Positions 1 to 8,258 are shown, counted from the stretch's first letter. The stretch is DNA of 64,000 bases from Dryocola clanedunensis_A (GCA_038405435.1 JBBYHZ010000010.1); one strand, 5' to 3'. Numbers and translations: made by a program. The notes: a model not told the origin generated them from the letters alone.

Positions 1-946
1 TTTTGTTATTTCGGAAGGTCACCCACTCTGATTCGTTGGAGTGCGCAAGGATAATGCCGTTGAACGGCAGGGCAGAGATCCCCTCGGTGCCGTTGTAGTT
101 CCCCTCCTGGGTTGCGGTCAGCAGCGGGTGGAGCACTTTAATCGGCGCTTTGAACATCTCGACGAATTCCATGATGCCCTGGTTCGCCCGGCACAGCGCG
201 CCGGAGTAGCCGTAGGCATCCGGGTCGTTCTGCGCGTGGTTTTCCAGCTTACGGATATCCACCTTACCGACCAGCGCCGAGATATCCTGGTTGTTCTCGT
301 CACCCGGTTCGGTTTTGGCAATGGCAATCTGCGCCAGAATTGACGGCCAGACTTTTACCACGCGGAATTTAGTGATATCCCCGCCGAACTCCTGCAAACG
401 TTTTGCCGCCCACGGCGACATAATGGTGCCGAGGTAGCGGTTAGGCACGCCGTACTCTTTTTCAAGTATCGACGCATCTTCCTGAGGATTAAACAGGCAC
501 AGCGGGTGGTCATTCACCGGGCTGCGCTCGCCGTTGGCGCTCAGAGTATAAATAGGCACCCGCTGCATCAGCGCTTTCAGGCGTTCGGCAAGAGAAGACT
601 TACCGCCACCCACCGGCCCCAGCAAATAGAGGATCTGTTTCTTCTCTTCCAGACCCTGGGCGGCGTGTTTCAGGTAAGCAACGATCTGTTCAATGGCTTC
701 TTCCATGCCATAGAACTCTTCAAAGGCCGGGTAGCGGGAGATAACCCGGTTCGAAAAGAGACGGGATAGCCGTGGCTCCGTGGCAGTGTCCACCATCACT
801 GGCTCACCGATGGCCATCAATAGCCTTTCTGCCGCGTTGGCATAGGCACTGCGATCTTGCTTACAGATGGCAAGAAATTCCTGCAGTGTGAACTCTTCGT
901 CCTTGGCAGCTTCATAACGCTGGCGATAGTGATCGAATATATTCAT
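1..946 (-). CDS. yeaG: PrkA-type serine protein kinase YeaG, N-terminal part
   Basis: The N-terminal 315 codons of a PrkA-family kinase are present; the rest lies beyond the left edge. The ATG (944-946, reverse) is preceded by AAAGGACGGC. An AAA-like P-loop, GPVGGGKS, sits at about residues 110-117, and the product begins MNIFDHYRQRYEAAKDEEF, closely matching E. coli YeaG. In E. coli yeaG is co-transcribed with yeaH and is induced in nitrogen starvation and stationary phase; that is family knowledge. The kinase-like C-terminal region cannot be judged here. It is divergent from mipA, as in E. coli. Confidence 0.95.
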   Translation of the reverse strand, partial: MNIFDHYRQRYEAAKDEEFTLQEFLAICKQDRSAYANAAERLLMAIGEPVMVDTATEPRLSRLFSNRVISRYPAFEEFYGMEEAIEQIVAYLKHAAQGLEEKKQILYLLGPVGGGKSSLAERLKALMQRVPIYTLSANGERSPVNDHPLCLFNPQEDASILEKEYGVPNRYLGTIMSPWAAKRLQEFGGDITKFRVVKVWPSILAQIAIAKTEPGDENNQDISALVGKVDIRKLENHAQNDPDAYGYSGALCRANQGIMEFVEMFKAPIKVLHPLLTATQEGNYNGTEGISALPFNGIILAHSNESEWVTFRNNK

Positions 947-1362
947 GGCATGCCGTCCTTTCGTTTTTAGCACAGGTTAGAGAGCCGAAGGTAATAGTAA
1001 TGGGGGCTCCCGGAAGACGTATTCTGAGTACAGCAACCCTTATGCCAACTTCTCTGTCGTGGTGCTGGTGGGACTGTCGTCAGAGGAATTCACCTTCTTA
1101 AAATAAAGCGTAGATGGCATTTGCAAAACTTGCATACGGCCGCGGGCCAATTTCAATGACATATCAATAACTCATCCTAATATATCTGCGCAGAGAGTAA
1201 GCGCTTTCATACGGGCGTCACAAAACTGACAGCCAGTCGTCATGTTCATCCGTGATGGTATGTTGTTTGAATGCTAACAATGATCGGTAAAATATTTGGG
1301 ATACGCGGCGGAGGCGGTTACACTGCCAGCGCTGATTATTTGATTAAAGGACTTAATGGATT
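947..1362. other. yeaG-mipA divergent intergenic region
   Basis: These 416 bp between divergent genes contain no convincing open frame. The half next to mipA is AT-rich and presumably holds both promoters. I looked for a sigma-54 site for yeaG near the TTGCAAAACTTGCA segment (about 1128-1141), but the GG-GC spacing is wrong on both strands. No operator can be assigned with confidence. Confidence 0.5.
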
Positions 1363-2109
1363 GTGAGCAAATTCAAAATTCTGGCAATAGGGGCTTTTGT
1401 CGCCTCATCTTTTACGGCAGCCCATGCCGAAGGCCCGTGGTCGTTAGGCGCAGCAGTGCTGGTGACCCCGAATCCTTATAAAGGCGATCAGGACCGGGTA
1501 TATCCGGTGCCAATGATTGGTTATGAAGGGGAAGACTTCTTCCTGCGCGGCTTTAACGCCGGTTATTACCTGTGGAACGATAAGGTCGACAAGCTCGCAG
1601 CGATCGTTTACTACGATTCACTGCACTTCAAACCGAAAGACAGCAACTACAGTAGCATGCGCTCGCTCGACAGCCGTAAATCGACGATGATGGGCGGGCT
1701 CTCCTACGTCCACAACACCGATTATGGTTTCCTGCGCACCGTGCTGGCAGGCGACATGCTGGGTAACAGTAACGGTATCAACTGGGATATGGCGTGGCTG
1801 TACCGTTATAACACCGACCGTCTGACTCTTACGCCGGGCATCGGCGTGCAGTGGAGCAGCGAAAACCAGAACGAATACTACTATGGCATCAGCAAGAAAG
1901 AGTCCAGCCGCAGCGGACTGCGTTCGTACGATCCGGACGACAGCTGGTCGCCATACGTGGAGCTTTCCGTGAACTATAAGCTGACGGACAGCTGGAACGT
2001 CTTCGGGATGGGCCGCTACATCCGCCTGGCCGATGAGGTCACGGACAGCCCGATGATCGAGAAGCAGTGGACCGGGGTGCTCCTCACCGGGATTACCTAC
2101 AGTTTCTGA
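1363..2109 (+). CDS. mipA: MltA-interacting outer-membrane protein MipA
   Basis: A 248-residue protein with a signal peptide (about residues 1-22, ending AAHA) and an OmpV/MipA-type barrel. The segments YPVPMIGYEG, DSRKSTMMGGLSY and the terminal GITYSF match E. coli MipA. MipA scaffolds the murein transglycosylase MltA and PBP1B at the outer membrane and has been linked to kanamycin-sensing transcripts. The start is GTG at 1363; AAAGGA lies at 1346-1351, further away than ideal, and an out-of-frame ATG sits at 1356. The termination signal is probably the hairpin at 2131-2150. Confidence 0.93.
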   Translation: MSKFKILAIGAFVASSFTAAHAEGPWSLGAAVLVTPNPYKGDQDRVYPVPMIGYEGEDFFLRGFNAGYYLWNDKVDKLAAIVYYDSLHFKPKDSNYSSMRSLDSRKSTMMGGLSYVHNTDYGFLRTVLAGDMLGNSNGINWDMAWLYRYNTDRLTLTPGIGVQWSSENQNEYYYGISKKESSRSGLRSYDPDDSWSPYVELSVNYKLTDSWNVFGMGRYIRLADEVTDSPMIEKQWTGVLLTGITYSF

Positions 2110-2130
2110 TGGTGCAATCTGTGCATTATC

Positions 2131-2154
2131 ACGGGGCGCTTGCGCCCCGTTTGC
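2131..2154 (+). terminator. Hairpin after mipA
   Basis: ACGGGGCG, a CTTG loop, then CGCCCCGT form an 8-bp GC-rich stem followed by only TTTG. It lies between mipA and yeaE, so it is probably a weak or partial terminator. Confidence 0.5.
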
Positions 2155-2186
2155 ATTATGGTGGTGCAACCGAATAAGGAGGCGTC

Positions 2187-3038
2187 ATGACAAAGCAAAT
2201 TCAATTCTCACACGCTCAGGCACTACCCGCTATCGGACAGGGCACGTGGTATATGGGTGTTGATCCGGCGAAACGTGCGGATGAAGTCCGTGCACTGCAA
2301 ATGGGCATCGATCTGGGCCTGCGGCTGATCGACACGGCGGAAATGTATGCCGACGGCGGCGCGGAGCTGGTTGTTGGTGAGGCTATGGCCGGACGCCGCG
2401 ACGACGTCTTTCTGGTTTCAAAAGTGTATCCCTGGAACGCGGGCGGGCAGCGGGCTGCTGCGGCCTGCGAGGCGAGCCTTAAACGCCTGAAGACCGACTA
2501 TCTCGATCTCTATCTTCTCCACTGGCGCGGCGAGATCCCGCTGGAAGAAACCGTTGCCGTGATGGAAACCCTGAAGCAACAGGGAAAAATCCGCCGCTGG
2601 GGCGTGTCAAATCTGGACGCCGACGATATGCAGGAATTACTGAGCATTGAGGGCGGGGGTGAGTGCGCGACTAATCAGGTGCTCTATCATCTGGCTTCAC
2701 GCGGTATCGAGCATGATTTACTGCCGTGGTGTCAGCAGCACGCAATCCCGGTAATGGCCTATTGCCCGCTGGCTCAGGCCGGCCGCCTGCGTAACGGGTT
2801 GTTTAATCATCCCCGGCTCAACGAGCTGGCGGCGGAGAAGGGCGTCACAATGGCGCAGCTTCTGTTAGCCTGGGTAATCAGCCACGAGGGCGTGATGGCA
2901 ATCCCCAAAGCGGGAAGCACCGAACACGTGCGGGAGAATGCCGCGGCGCTGGCGGTTGAGCTAAGCGAGGATGAACTGGCGGTGATGGAAAAGGCGTTCC
3001 CGGCGCCGGGCCGCAAAACGCCTTTAGATATGGTCTAG
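2187..3038 (+). CDS. yeaE: Aldo/keto reductase YeaE (methylglyoxal reductase)
   Basis: A 283-residue member of the aldo-keto reductase TIM-barrel family. The usual tetrad positions are visible: Asp and Tyr in LIDTAEMYADG, Lys in LVSKVYPW and His in YLLHWRG. The C-terminal NADPH-binding segment IPKAGSTEHVREN is present. E. coli YeaE reduces methylglyoxal to acetol with NADPH. AAGGAGG (about 2176-2182) precedes the ATG. Its last 4 bp overlap the convergent yeaD. Confidence 0.93.
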   Translation: MTKQIQFSHAQALPAIGQGTWYMGVDPAKRADEVRALQMGIDLGLRLIDTAEMYADGGAELVVGEAMAGRRDDVFLVSKVYPWNAGGQRAAAACEASLKRLKTDYLDLYLLHWRGEIPLEETVAVMETLKQQGKIRRWGVSNLDADDMQELLSIEGGGECATNQVLYHLASRGIEHDLLPWCQQHAIPVMAYCPLAQAGRLRNGLFNHPRLNELAAEKGVTMAQLLLAWVISHEGVMAIPKAGSTEHVRENAAALAVELSEDELAVMEKAFPAPGRKTPLDMV

Positions 3039-3922
3039 CTCTTTTTCGCGACGCGCAGCGTAGCCGCCAGGCGAGAAGGTTTGTCAGCGGTGGCCTTTTG
3101 TGACGTTGTCACGCATGCGGTTTCAACGCAGACAAAAGTTTTGTAGCCGTCATCCGGCATATCGCCCATGGAAACGGACAGCGCAGGGCCCGGGTTCCAG
3201 CCCACCACGTTGCTCTGATGATGGTGCACAACGTCGATGGTGCGTTTCAGGCTGGCGTCGTGGATCACGCTGCAGTCGTCTGCCTCAAGGTAGAGGCGGT
3301 CGGTGCGGTCCGGGAAGGTCTGCACGCCGTCGGCCAGTTCGCCTTTCGCGCCGTCCAGCACTTTATCGATGTAGGGCTTGCCGAGGCCGCTGACCTTAAC
3401 CGCGCTGATATCACCGACGGTGAAATAGGTGTGCAGGGCTGCGGTTGTTTCGAACTCACCGTGTGCTTCCAGCTCCATTTCGCAGGTTTTACCGAGTCTG
3501 AAACGGGCATACAGCGTGAAGTCGTGCGGCCACAGTTTGCGGCTCTCTTCGCTGCTTTGCAGCTCGAAGGTCAGCGACACGCCGTTTTCATCTTCGTTAT
3601 GGGCGCTCAGCGTCCACGGCAGATTGCGGGCGAAACCGTGCGCGGGCAGATCTTTCTGTTCTGCCGGGCCAAACCACGGCCAGCAAATCGGCACGCCGCC
3701 GCGCAGGGCCTTGCCGTGTTTAAACGGCGTGATGTCGCTCAGCCACAGTACTTCTTCCTCACCCGCTGGCTGCCAGGAGAGCAGGTGCGCCCCCTGTAAA
3801 GCCACGGATGCGCGAACCTGCGGATGGTCGACAACAATCACGTCCAGCTCGTCCTGCTTGCGAAGTGAGAGAACCGGAGCGATCTGTTCAATAACCGGAA
3901 GGGCAAAAATTTTAGTAATCAT
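3035..3922 (-). CDS. yeaD: Hexose-6-phosphate mutarotase YeaD
   Basis: A 295-residue aldose-1-epimerase-fold protein. The signatures GAHLLSWQP, LRGGVPICWPWFGP and HGFARNLPW fit the YeaD/YMR099c group, which interconverts alpha and beta anomers of hexose 6-phosphates. It lies just downstream of gapA on the same strand, separated by a good terminator, so it probably has its own promoter or depends on read-through. Its 3' end overlaps yeaE by 4 bp. Confidence 0.93.
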   Translation of the reverse strand: MITKIFALPVIEQIAPVLSLRKQDELDVIVVDHPQVRASVALQGAHLLSWQPAGEEEVLWLSDITPFKHGKALRGGVPICWPWFGPAEQKDLPAHGFARNLPWTLSAHNEDENGVSLTFELQSSEESRKLWPHDFTLYARFRLGKTCEMELEAHGEFETTAALHTYFTVGDISAVKVSGLGKPYIDKVLDGAKGELADGVQTFPDRTDRLYLEADDCSVIHDASLKRTIDVVHHHQSNVVGWNPGPALSVSMGDMPDDGYKTFVCVETACVTTSQKATADKPSRLAATLRVAKKS

Positions 3923-3947
3923 TGACTCAACCTATATATCGAAAGCG

Positions 3948-3974
3948 AAAAAAAAGGCGACCGTGATGGTCGCC
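3948..3974 (-). terminator. gapA rho-independent terminator
   Basis: On the minus strand, GGCGACC and GGTCGCC pair around a 5-nt loop, followed by eight U residues (plus-strand A run 3948-3955). It lies immediately 3' of gapA and upstream of yeaD. Confidence 0.88.
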
Positions 3975-4001
3975 CTTATGGAATCAACTGCTCATCTCAA
4001 C

Positions 4002-4997
4002 TTATTTAGAGATGTGGGCAATCAGGTCCAGTACTTTGTTTGAGTAGCCAGTTTCGTTGTCGTACCAGGAAACCAGTTTCACGAAGTTGTCGTTCAGTGC
4101 GATACCAGCTTTAGCATCGAACACGGAAGTGCAGATTTCGCCGTTGAAGTCAGTAGAAACAACGTCGTCTTCGGTGTAACCCAGAACGCCTTTCATTGGG
4201 CCTTCAGAAGCCGCTTTGATTGCTTTCTTGATTTCTTCGTAAGACGCTGCTTTTTCCAGACGAACGGTCAGGTCAACAACAGACACGTTTGGAGTTGGAA
4301 CGCGGAACGCCATACCAGTGATTTTGCCGTTCAGCTCTGGCAGAACAACGCCTACAGCTTTAGCAGCACCGGTAGAAGAAGGAATGATGTTCTGAGCTGC
4401 GCCGCGGCCGCCGCGCCAGTCTTTGTGAGACGGGCCATCAACAGTTTTCTGAGTTGCGGTGGTAGCGTGAACGGTAGTCATCAGACCTTCAACGATACCG
4501 AAGTTGTCGTTGATAACTTTAGCCAGTGGAGCCAGGCAGTTAGTGGTGCAAGATGCGTTAGAAACGATGTCCTGACCTTCGTATTTATCGAAGTTAGCGC
4601 CTTTAACGAACATTGGCGTTTTGTCTTTAGAAGGACCAGTCAGAACAACTTTCTTAGCGCCAGCAGTGATGTGCTTACGAGCGGTTTCGTCAGTCAGGAA
4701 CAGACCAGTTGCTTCTGCAACAACGTCAACGTTGACTTCGTTCCACTTCAGGTTAGCCGGGTCACGTTCTGCGGTAACACGGATAGTTTTGCCGTTAACA
4801 ACCAGGTGGCCGTCTTTCACTTCTACAGTACCGTTGAAACGACCGTGAGTGGAGTCGTACTTCAGCATGTAAGCCATGTAGTCTGCGTCTAACAGGTCGT
4901 TGATTGCAACGATTTCGATGTCAGAACGTTCCTGAGCAGCACGGAAAACAATACGGCCGATACGGCCAAAACCGTTGATACCTACTTTGATAGTCAT
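4002..4997 (-). CDS. gapA: Glyceraldehyde-3-phosphate dehydrogenase A
   Basis: A 331-residue NAD-dependent GAPDH that catalyses glyceraldehyde 3-phosphate plus phosphate to 1,3-bisphosphoglycerate in glycolysis. It has the Rossmann motif GINGFGRIG at residues 6-14 and the active site SNASCTTNCLAP with Cys near residue 150. I chose the ATG at 4995-4997 (MTIKVGIN), matching E. coli; an in-frame ATG three codons upstream is possible. Codon choice is strongly biased to major codons, as expected for a very highly expressed gene. Candidate Cra and CRP sites lie upstream. Confidence 0.98.
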   Translation of the reverse strand: MTIKVGINGFGRIGRIVFRAAQERSDIEIVAINDLLDADYMAYMLKYDSTHGRFNGTVEVKDGHLVVNGKTIRVTAERDPANLKWNEVNVDVVAEATGLFLTDETARKHITAGAKKVVLTGPSKDKTPMFVKGANFDKYEGQDIVSNASCTTNCLAPLAKVINDNFGIVEGLMTTVHATTATQKTVDGPSHKDWRGGRGAAQNIIPSSTGAAKAVGVVLPELNGKITGMAFRVPTPNVSVVDLTVRLEKAASYEEIKKAIKAASEGPMKGVLGYTEDDVVSTDFNGEICTSVFDAKAGIALNDNFVKLVSWYDNETGYSNKVLDLIAHISK

Positions 4998-5123
4998 ATA
5001 TTCCACCAGCTATTTGTTAGTGAATAAAAGGTTGGCTGTAAAATTACAAAAACCTTACGCAGCGTCAAGCGGAATCGTGTCAATCATTGCGACAAATCAA
5101 TCATCGGAGCAGCAATTGTACGA

Positions 5124-5136
5124 TAAAACCGCTTCA
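5124..5136 (-). promoter_or_regulatory. Candidate Cra (FruR) site upstream of gapA
   Basis: The minus strand reads TGAAGCGGTTTTA, which fits the Cra half-palindrome pattern TGAANCGNTTNA apart from the final positions. It lies about 130 bp upstream of gapA, directly upstream (on the minus strand) of TACAAT (plus strand ATTGTA, 5115-5120), a plausible -10. E. coli gapA is a known Cra and CRP target. The match is partial. Confidence 0.4.
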
Positions 5137-5205
5137 CGTTTCCCTTTGAGCTTCTAAGCACATGGGGGCGGTTTAGGACATTTTAAAGGGCATCAGATAC
5201 AAAAA

Positions 5206-5221
5206 TGTGACTGCGATCACA
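5206..5221. promoter_or_regulatory. CRP-binding site between gapA and msrB
   Basis: TGTGACTGCGATCACA has both consensus half-sites (TGTGA, TCACA) with 6-bp spacing. It lies about 210 bp from the gapA start and 120 bp from the msrB start. E. coli gapA has a CRP-dependent promoter, so control of gapA is most likely; an effect on msrB cannot be excluded. Confidence 0.75.
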
Positions 5222-5342
5222 TATGATGCCGGGCCAGAAATTCAGGGCTAAGTTTAGATCAAAAAGCCGCGCGGCGTTGTTAATTTTTTGTTAGAATCAT
5301 ACTGTTATCTGTAACAGTTGCAACCGCATGAGACCTACGCCC

Positions 5343-5756
5343 ATGGCTAACCAATTACCCCCTGATTCAGCGAAGAAAAATCTCAACGAGATGCAGTTTT
5401 ACGTCACCCAGAAACATGGCACCGAGCCGCCATTTTCCGGGCGGCTGCTGCACAACAAGCGGGAAGGCGTTTACCACTGCCTGGTCTGCGACGCGCCGCT
5501 GTTTATGTCCGACTCGAAATACGACTCGGGCTGCGGCTGGCCCAGCTTCTACGAGCCGGTCAGCGAGACGGCTATCACCTATATCAAAGACTTTTCCCAC
5601 GGCATGGAGCGGGTCGAAATTCGCTGTGGAAACTGTGAAGCGCACCTGGGGCACGTTTTCCCGGACGGTCCGCAGCCTACGGGCGAGCGCTACTGCGTCA
5701 ATTCCGCCTCGCTGAGCTTCACCGACGAGGAAAACGGCGAGCAGACTGAAGGGTGA
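5343..5756 (+). CDS. msrB: Peptide methionine (R)-S-oxide reductase MsrB
   Basis: A 137-residue enzyme that reduces the R epimer of methionine sulfoxide in proteins. The zinc-binding CxxC pairs are in CLVCDAP and CGNCEAH, and the catalytic Cys is in RYCVNSASL. SGCGWPSF is the family signature. I use the ATG at 5343 (MANQLPP), which gives the E. coli length; an ATG five codons upstream is in frame but has no better ribosome site. yeaC follows 40 bp downstream. Confidence 0.95.
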   Translation: MANQLPPDSAKKNLNEMQFYVTQKHGTEPPFSGRLLHNKREGVYHCLVCDAPLFMSDSKYDSGCGWPSFYEPVSETAITYIKDFSHGMERVEIRCGNCEAHLGHVFPDGPQPTGERYCVNSASLSFTDEENGEQTEG

Positions 5757-5796
5757 AGAATCGATTCAGCAAATTATTCCACAGGAAGCGTAAATC

Positions 5797-6075
5797 ATGA
5801 TGAATCTGGACGAAATGTTGGCCTCGATGACCCCGGAAGTTTATCAGCGGCTGATGACCGCCGTTGAGACGGGCAAATGGCCGGACGGCGTGGCGCTGAC
5901 GCCGGAACAGAAAGAGAACAGCATGCAGCTGGTGATGATGTGGCAGACCCGCCATAACAGCGATCCGCAGCATATGACCATCGGCACCGACGGCAATATC
6001 GTGATGAAGAGCAAGCAGCAACTTAAGGCGGATTTCGGCATTGAGCCTGCGCCAATTGTGACGGTAAAGCTGTAG
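5797..6075 (+). CDS. yeaC: DUF1315 protein YeaC
   Basis: A 92-residue soluble protein of unknown function that matches E. coli YeaC in position and in segments such as WPDGVALTPEQKE and TIGTDGNIVMKSK. CAGGAAG lies just before the ATG. It is probably co-transcribed with msrB. No membrane segment, cysteine cluster or recognised catalytic motif is visible. Confidence 0.88.
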   Translation: MMNLDEMLASMTPEVYQRLMTAVETGKWPDGVALTPEQKENSMQLVMMWQTRHNSDPQHMTIGTDGNIVMKSKQQLKADFGIEPAPIVTVKL

Positions 6076-6108
6076 CGTTTTATCGGTGGATGAATCGACC
6101 AAGCGTTT

Positions 6109-6136
6109 AAACCCTCTCCCGCAGCGGAGAGGGTTT
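6109..6136. terminator. Inverted repeat between yeaC and the chitinase gene
   Basis: AAACCCTCTCC and GGAGAGGGTTT pair around CGCAGC between convergent genes. It could act in both directions; U-runs are short. Confidence 0.6.
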
Positions 6137-6146
6137 AGTGTGACGG

Positions 6147-7418
6147 TCAGTGTTTTGTCTTAATCCCCAGCGTTTCCGCAAGCTGCTTCGCCAGCTGGTT
6201 GTTATCGTCCGCGCCATACTCCCAGAACATCGCGCCGCCTAAACCTTTACTCTTGATGTACTCGCCTTTAATCGCCACCGATTTTGGATTCTCATAGGAG
6301 ATGGCAAACAGATCTTTGCCGTCGGCAGACTTCATCGTCAGGTAAGGCACTTTTGCATCGTCATCCCAGCGCTCGGTAAAGCGCTTCTGCGGATCGTTGA
6401 GCAGTTTGCTGACGATGTCGTTGTACTTAAAGTAGCTGTCTTTGGTGAGATCTAACCCGAATGAAGAGAAGACGGCCCTTTCTGGCGCGCCGAAGTAAGG
6501 CTGGGTAACCGGATGTTTGGCGGCATCCGCCTTGTCCCAGTCAATGCCAGGCTCCGTGGCTCGTTTTGGGACGCGGCCATAGAAGCCAATCCCCAGGTTC
6601 ATCTGCGAAGGCTTCAGGCCAGCGGCCAGATAGTTGTTCACCACGAAGTCGGCGCTGTATTTATCCGCAGCGGCGACGGTCGGCCAGGCTTTCGAATCGT
6701 ACAGGTTCGAGTTGAAGTACTGCGTGCCGTACGCCATGTCGTAGGTCATCAGGTTGATGTAGTCCAGCGCGGGCGCAATGGCCTTCACGTCGACCCACTC
6801 TTTTGGACTCTGCACGTTGGCCCCAACGGCGATGGTCAGCAGTTTCTCTTTGCCCAAAGCCTGGCGCAGCTCGTTGAGCAGGGCGGTGAAGTTGTCGCGG
6901 TCGGCTTTGGTGGCGTCCACCAGCCCCCATGCGCCGTTAATCGGGTACTCCCAGTCCAGGTCGATGCCGTCCAGGCCATATTGCTTAATGACGTCCTGCG
7001 CGGACCTGATGAACACCGCGCGGCTTTCAGGCGTGGCGGCCGCACCGGAGAAGCCCCGGGCGCCCCAGCCGCCGACCGACAGCAGCACCTTCAGCTGCGG
7101 GTTCTGTTTACGCAGCTGCGGAACCTTTTGCAGATCGGACATCACTTTTGGCGACAGCCAGATCTGGTGCAGCTTCGCGGCATCCTTCAGGGCGGCGTTG
7201 GTTTCGCCTTTTTCATCGTTGTAGATCAGGCCAAACGAATAATTGAGGTGGGTTATCTGGCGGACATCAAGCTTGTCGATATCGCCGCCGGGACCGGCGG
7301 TAACGTCGCCGCCGCCGTTGAAGTAGCCGACGGAAAGATAGTTTTCTGCCTGGGCCGCACTGGCCCAGACGAGCTGCATGACTGCCAGCAGCGGCAGCAG
7401 CTTGCGCGTGAATTTCAT
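6147..7418 (-). CDS. Secreted GH18 chitinase
   Basis: A 423-residue protein with a signal peptide (residues 1-24, ending AAQA) followed by a single glycoside hydrolase family 18 TIM barrel. The catalytic motif DGIDLDWE at residues 150-157 gives Glu157 as proton donor; SVGGWG and INLMTYDMAYG are the flanking GH18 motifs. No chitin-binding domain is visible. The ATG at 7416-7418 has AGAGGAACC as ribosome site. It lies between yeaC and pncA, a spot without a chitinase in E. coli K-12. The leader carries a ChiX-complementary segment and two palindromes, so control by sRNA and by a repressor is likely (inference). Confidence 0.9.
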   Translation of the reverse strand: MKFTRKLLPLLAVMQLVWASAAQAENYLSVGYFNGGGDVTAGPGGDIDKLDVRQITHLNYSFGLIYNDEKGETNAALKDAAKLHQIWLSPKVMSDLQKVPQLRKQNPQLKVLLSVGGWGARGFSGAAATPESRAVFIRSAQDVIKQYGLDGIDLDWEYPINGAWGLVDATKADRDNFTALLNELRQALGKEKLLTIAVGANVQSPKEWVDVKAIAPALDYINLMTYDMAYGTQYFNSNLYDSKAWPTVAAADKYSADFVVNNYLAAGLKPSQMNLGIGFYGRVPKRATEPGIDWDKADAAKHPVTQPYFGAPERAVFSSFGLDLTKDSYFKYNDIVSKLLNDPQKRFTERWDDDAKVPYLTMKSADGKDLFAISYENPKSVAIKGEYIKSKGLGGAMFWEYGADDNNQLAKQLAETLGIKTKH

Positions 7419-7423
7419 AGCGG

Positions 7424-7437
7424 TTCCTCTTTGACGG
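7424..7437 (-). promoter_or_regulatory. Predicted ChiX sRNA pairing site on the chitinase mRNA
   Basis: The chitinase mRNA reads CCGUCAAAGAGGAA just before its start codon. This is the exact complement of the ChiX (MicM) seed region UUCCUCUUUGACGG as I remember it from E. coli and Salmonella. The pairing would cover the Shine-Dalgarno AGAGGAA. ChiX silences chiP the same way when no chitosugar is present. The ChiX sequence is recalled, not in this window. Confidence 0.7.
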
Positions 7438-7450
7438 ACAATACTGGAAA

Positions 7451-7484
7451 ACCTGCTCACATCGTGGATCCACAACGAGCAGGT
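7451..7484. promoter_or_regulatory. Nested palindrome in the chitinase leader
   Basis: ACCTGCTC (7451-7458) and GAGCAGGT (7477-7484) flank the perfect 10-bp palindrome GTGGATCCAC (7464-7473). It lies 33-66 bp upstream of the chitinase start. It could be an RNA hairpin in the 5' UTR or a repressor site. Confidence 0.45.
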
Positions 7485-7524
7485 GAAAATCAGCTAAGGC
7501 GCTGAATAAGTAAGCAAGATGATT

Positions 7525-7540
7525 ATGAGAGCGCTCTCAT
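7525..7540. promoter_or_regulatory. Perfect 16-bp palindrome, candidate LacI-family operator
   Basis: ATGAGAGCGCTCTCAT is a perfect palindrome with the central CG typical of LacI/GalR-family operators; it resembles the CebR/CelR type TGGGAGCGCTCCCA. On the minus strand it overlaps CATAAT (plus 7522-7527), a possible -10 for the chitinase gene. The regulator gene is not in this window. Confidence 0.5.
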
Positions 7541-7613
7541 TCAAGCGCGAGGAAAGAAAGTTAAAAATGAGAGCGGCGTCGAAAAGTAACCGGGCGCGGG
7601 CTGCGCCCATAAT

Positions 7614-8249
7614 TTACTGGCAGAAGAAATCAGAGAGGGTCATCAGCGCCGCGCCCGCGGCGGACATATCCTGGAAGGCGAGCAGGCTGTCCTGCGGGGA
7701 GATGTTGACGCCACGGCAGCCATCGGTGATGACCGTTACCTCGTAGCCGAGGTCGAGCGCGTCCAGCACCGTGAATTTAACGCAGTAGTCGGTGGCGAGG
7801 CCAAGCACAACCAGCGTTGAAACGTCGCGCTCGCGCAGCCAGGCATCAAGGCCCGTTTTCTGACGGCGGCCGTTATCAAAGAAGGCGCTGTAGCTGTCGA
7901 TGGCAGGGTTTTCACCCTTGTGAAAGATTGCATCGATGCTTTCCGCCTTAAGCAGCGGATGCAGGGCCGCGCCATCGCCGTTCTGGATACAGTGATCCGG
8001 CCACCAGGTCTGGGGATAGCCGTCCAGTTCGCCCTGCGTATACGGCTCGGTGGCCTGCACGCTGGCAAAGCTGCCGTGGTTCGCCGGATGCCAGTCCTGG
8101 GAGGCGATAATCAGCTCGCCACGGGCCTTCGCGTAATCGATCATCGCGTTAGCCACGTCGATGGTGCTGTCGCCTTCCGGCACGGCCAGCGCGCCGCCCG
8201 CGCAGAAATCATTCTGCAAATCTACCAGTAACAATGCACGCTTATTCAT
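7614..8249 (-). CDS. pncA: Nicotinamidase PncA
   Basis: A 211-residue isochorismatase-fold hydrolase that converts nicotinamide to nicotinate for NAD salvage and also activates pyrazinamide. The catalytic Asp is in LLVDLQNDF near residue 10, the Lys in FHKGENP and the nucleophilic Cys in GLATDYCV. The metal site DWHPANHGSF is intact. It follows ansA by only 9 bp, suggesting co-transcription as in E. coli. Confidence 0.96.
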   Translation of the reverse strand: MNKRALLLVDLQNDFCAGGALAVPEGDSTIDVANAMIDYAKARGELIIASQDWHPANHGSFASVQATEPYTQGELDGYPQTWWPDHCIQNGDGAALHPLLKAESIDAIFHKGENPAIDSYSAFFDNGRRQKTGLDAWLRERDVSTLVVLGLATDYCVKFTVLDALDLGYEVTVITDGCRGVNISPQDSLLAFQDMSAAGAALMTLSDFFCQ

Positions 8250-8258
8250 GGGCTCTCC

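Noticed and set aside
1120..1150. Possible sigma-54 site for yeaG (TTGCAAAACTTGCA)
   Set aside because: No GG and GC pair is 10 bp apart on either strand, so the -24/-12 geometry fails.
6513..7505. 330-codon open frame on the plus strand across the chitinase gene
   Set aside because: Antisense shadow of the GH18 gene, whose signal peptide and DGIDLDWE motif are clear.
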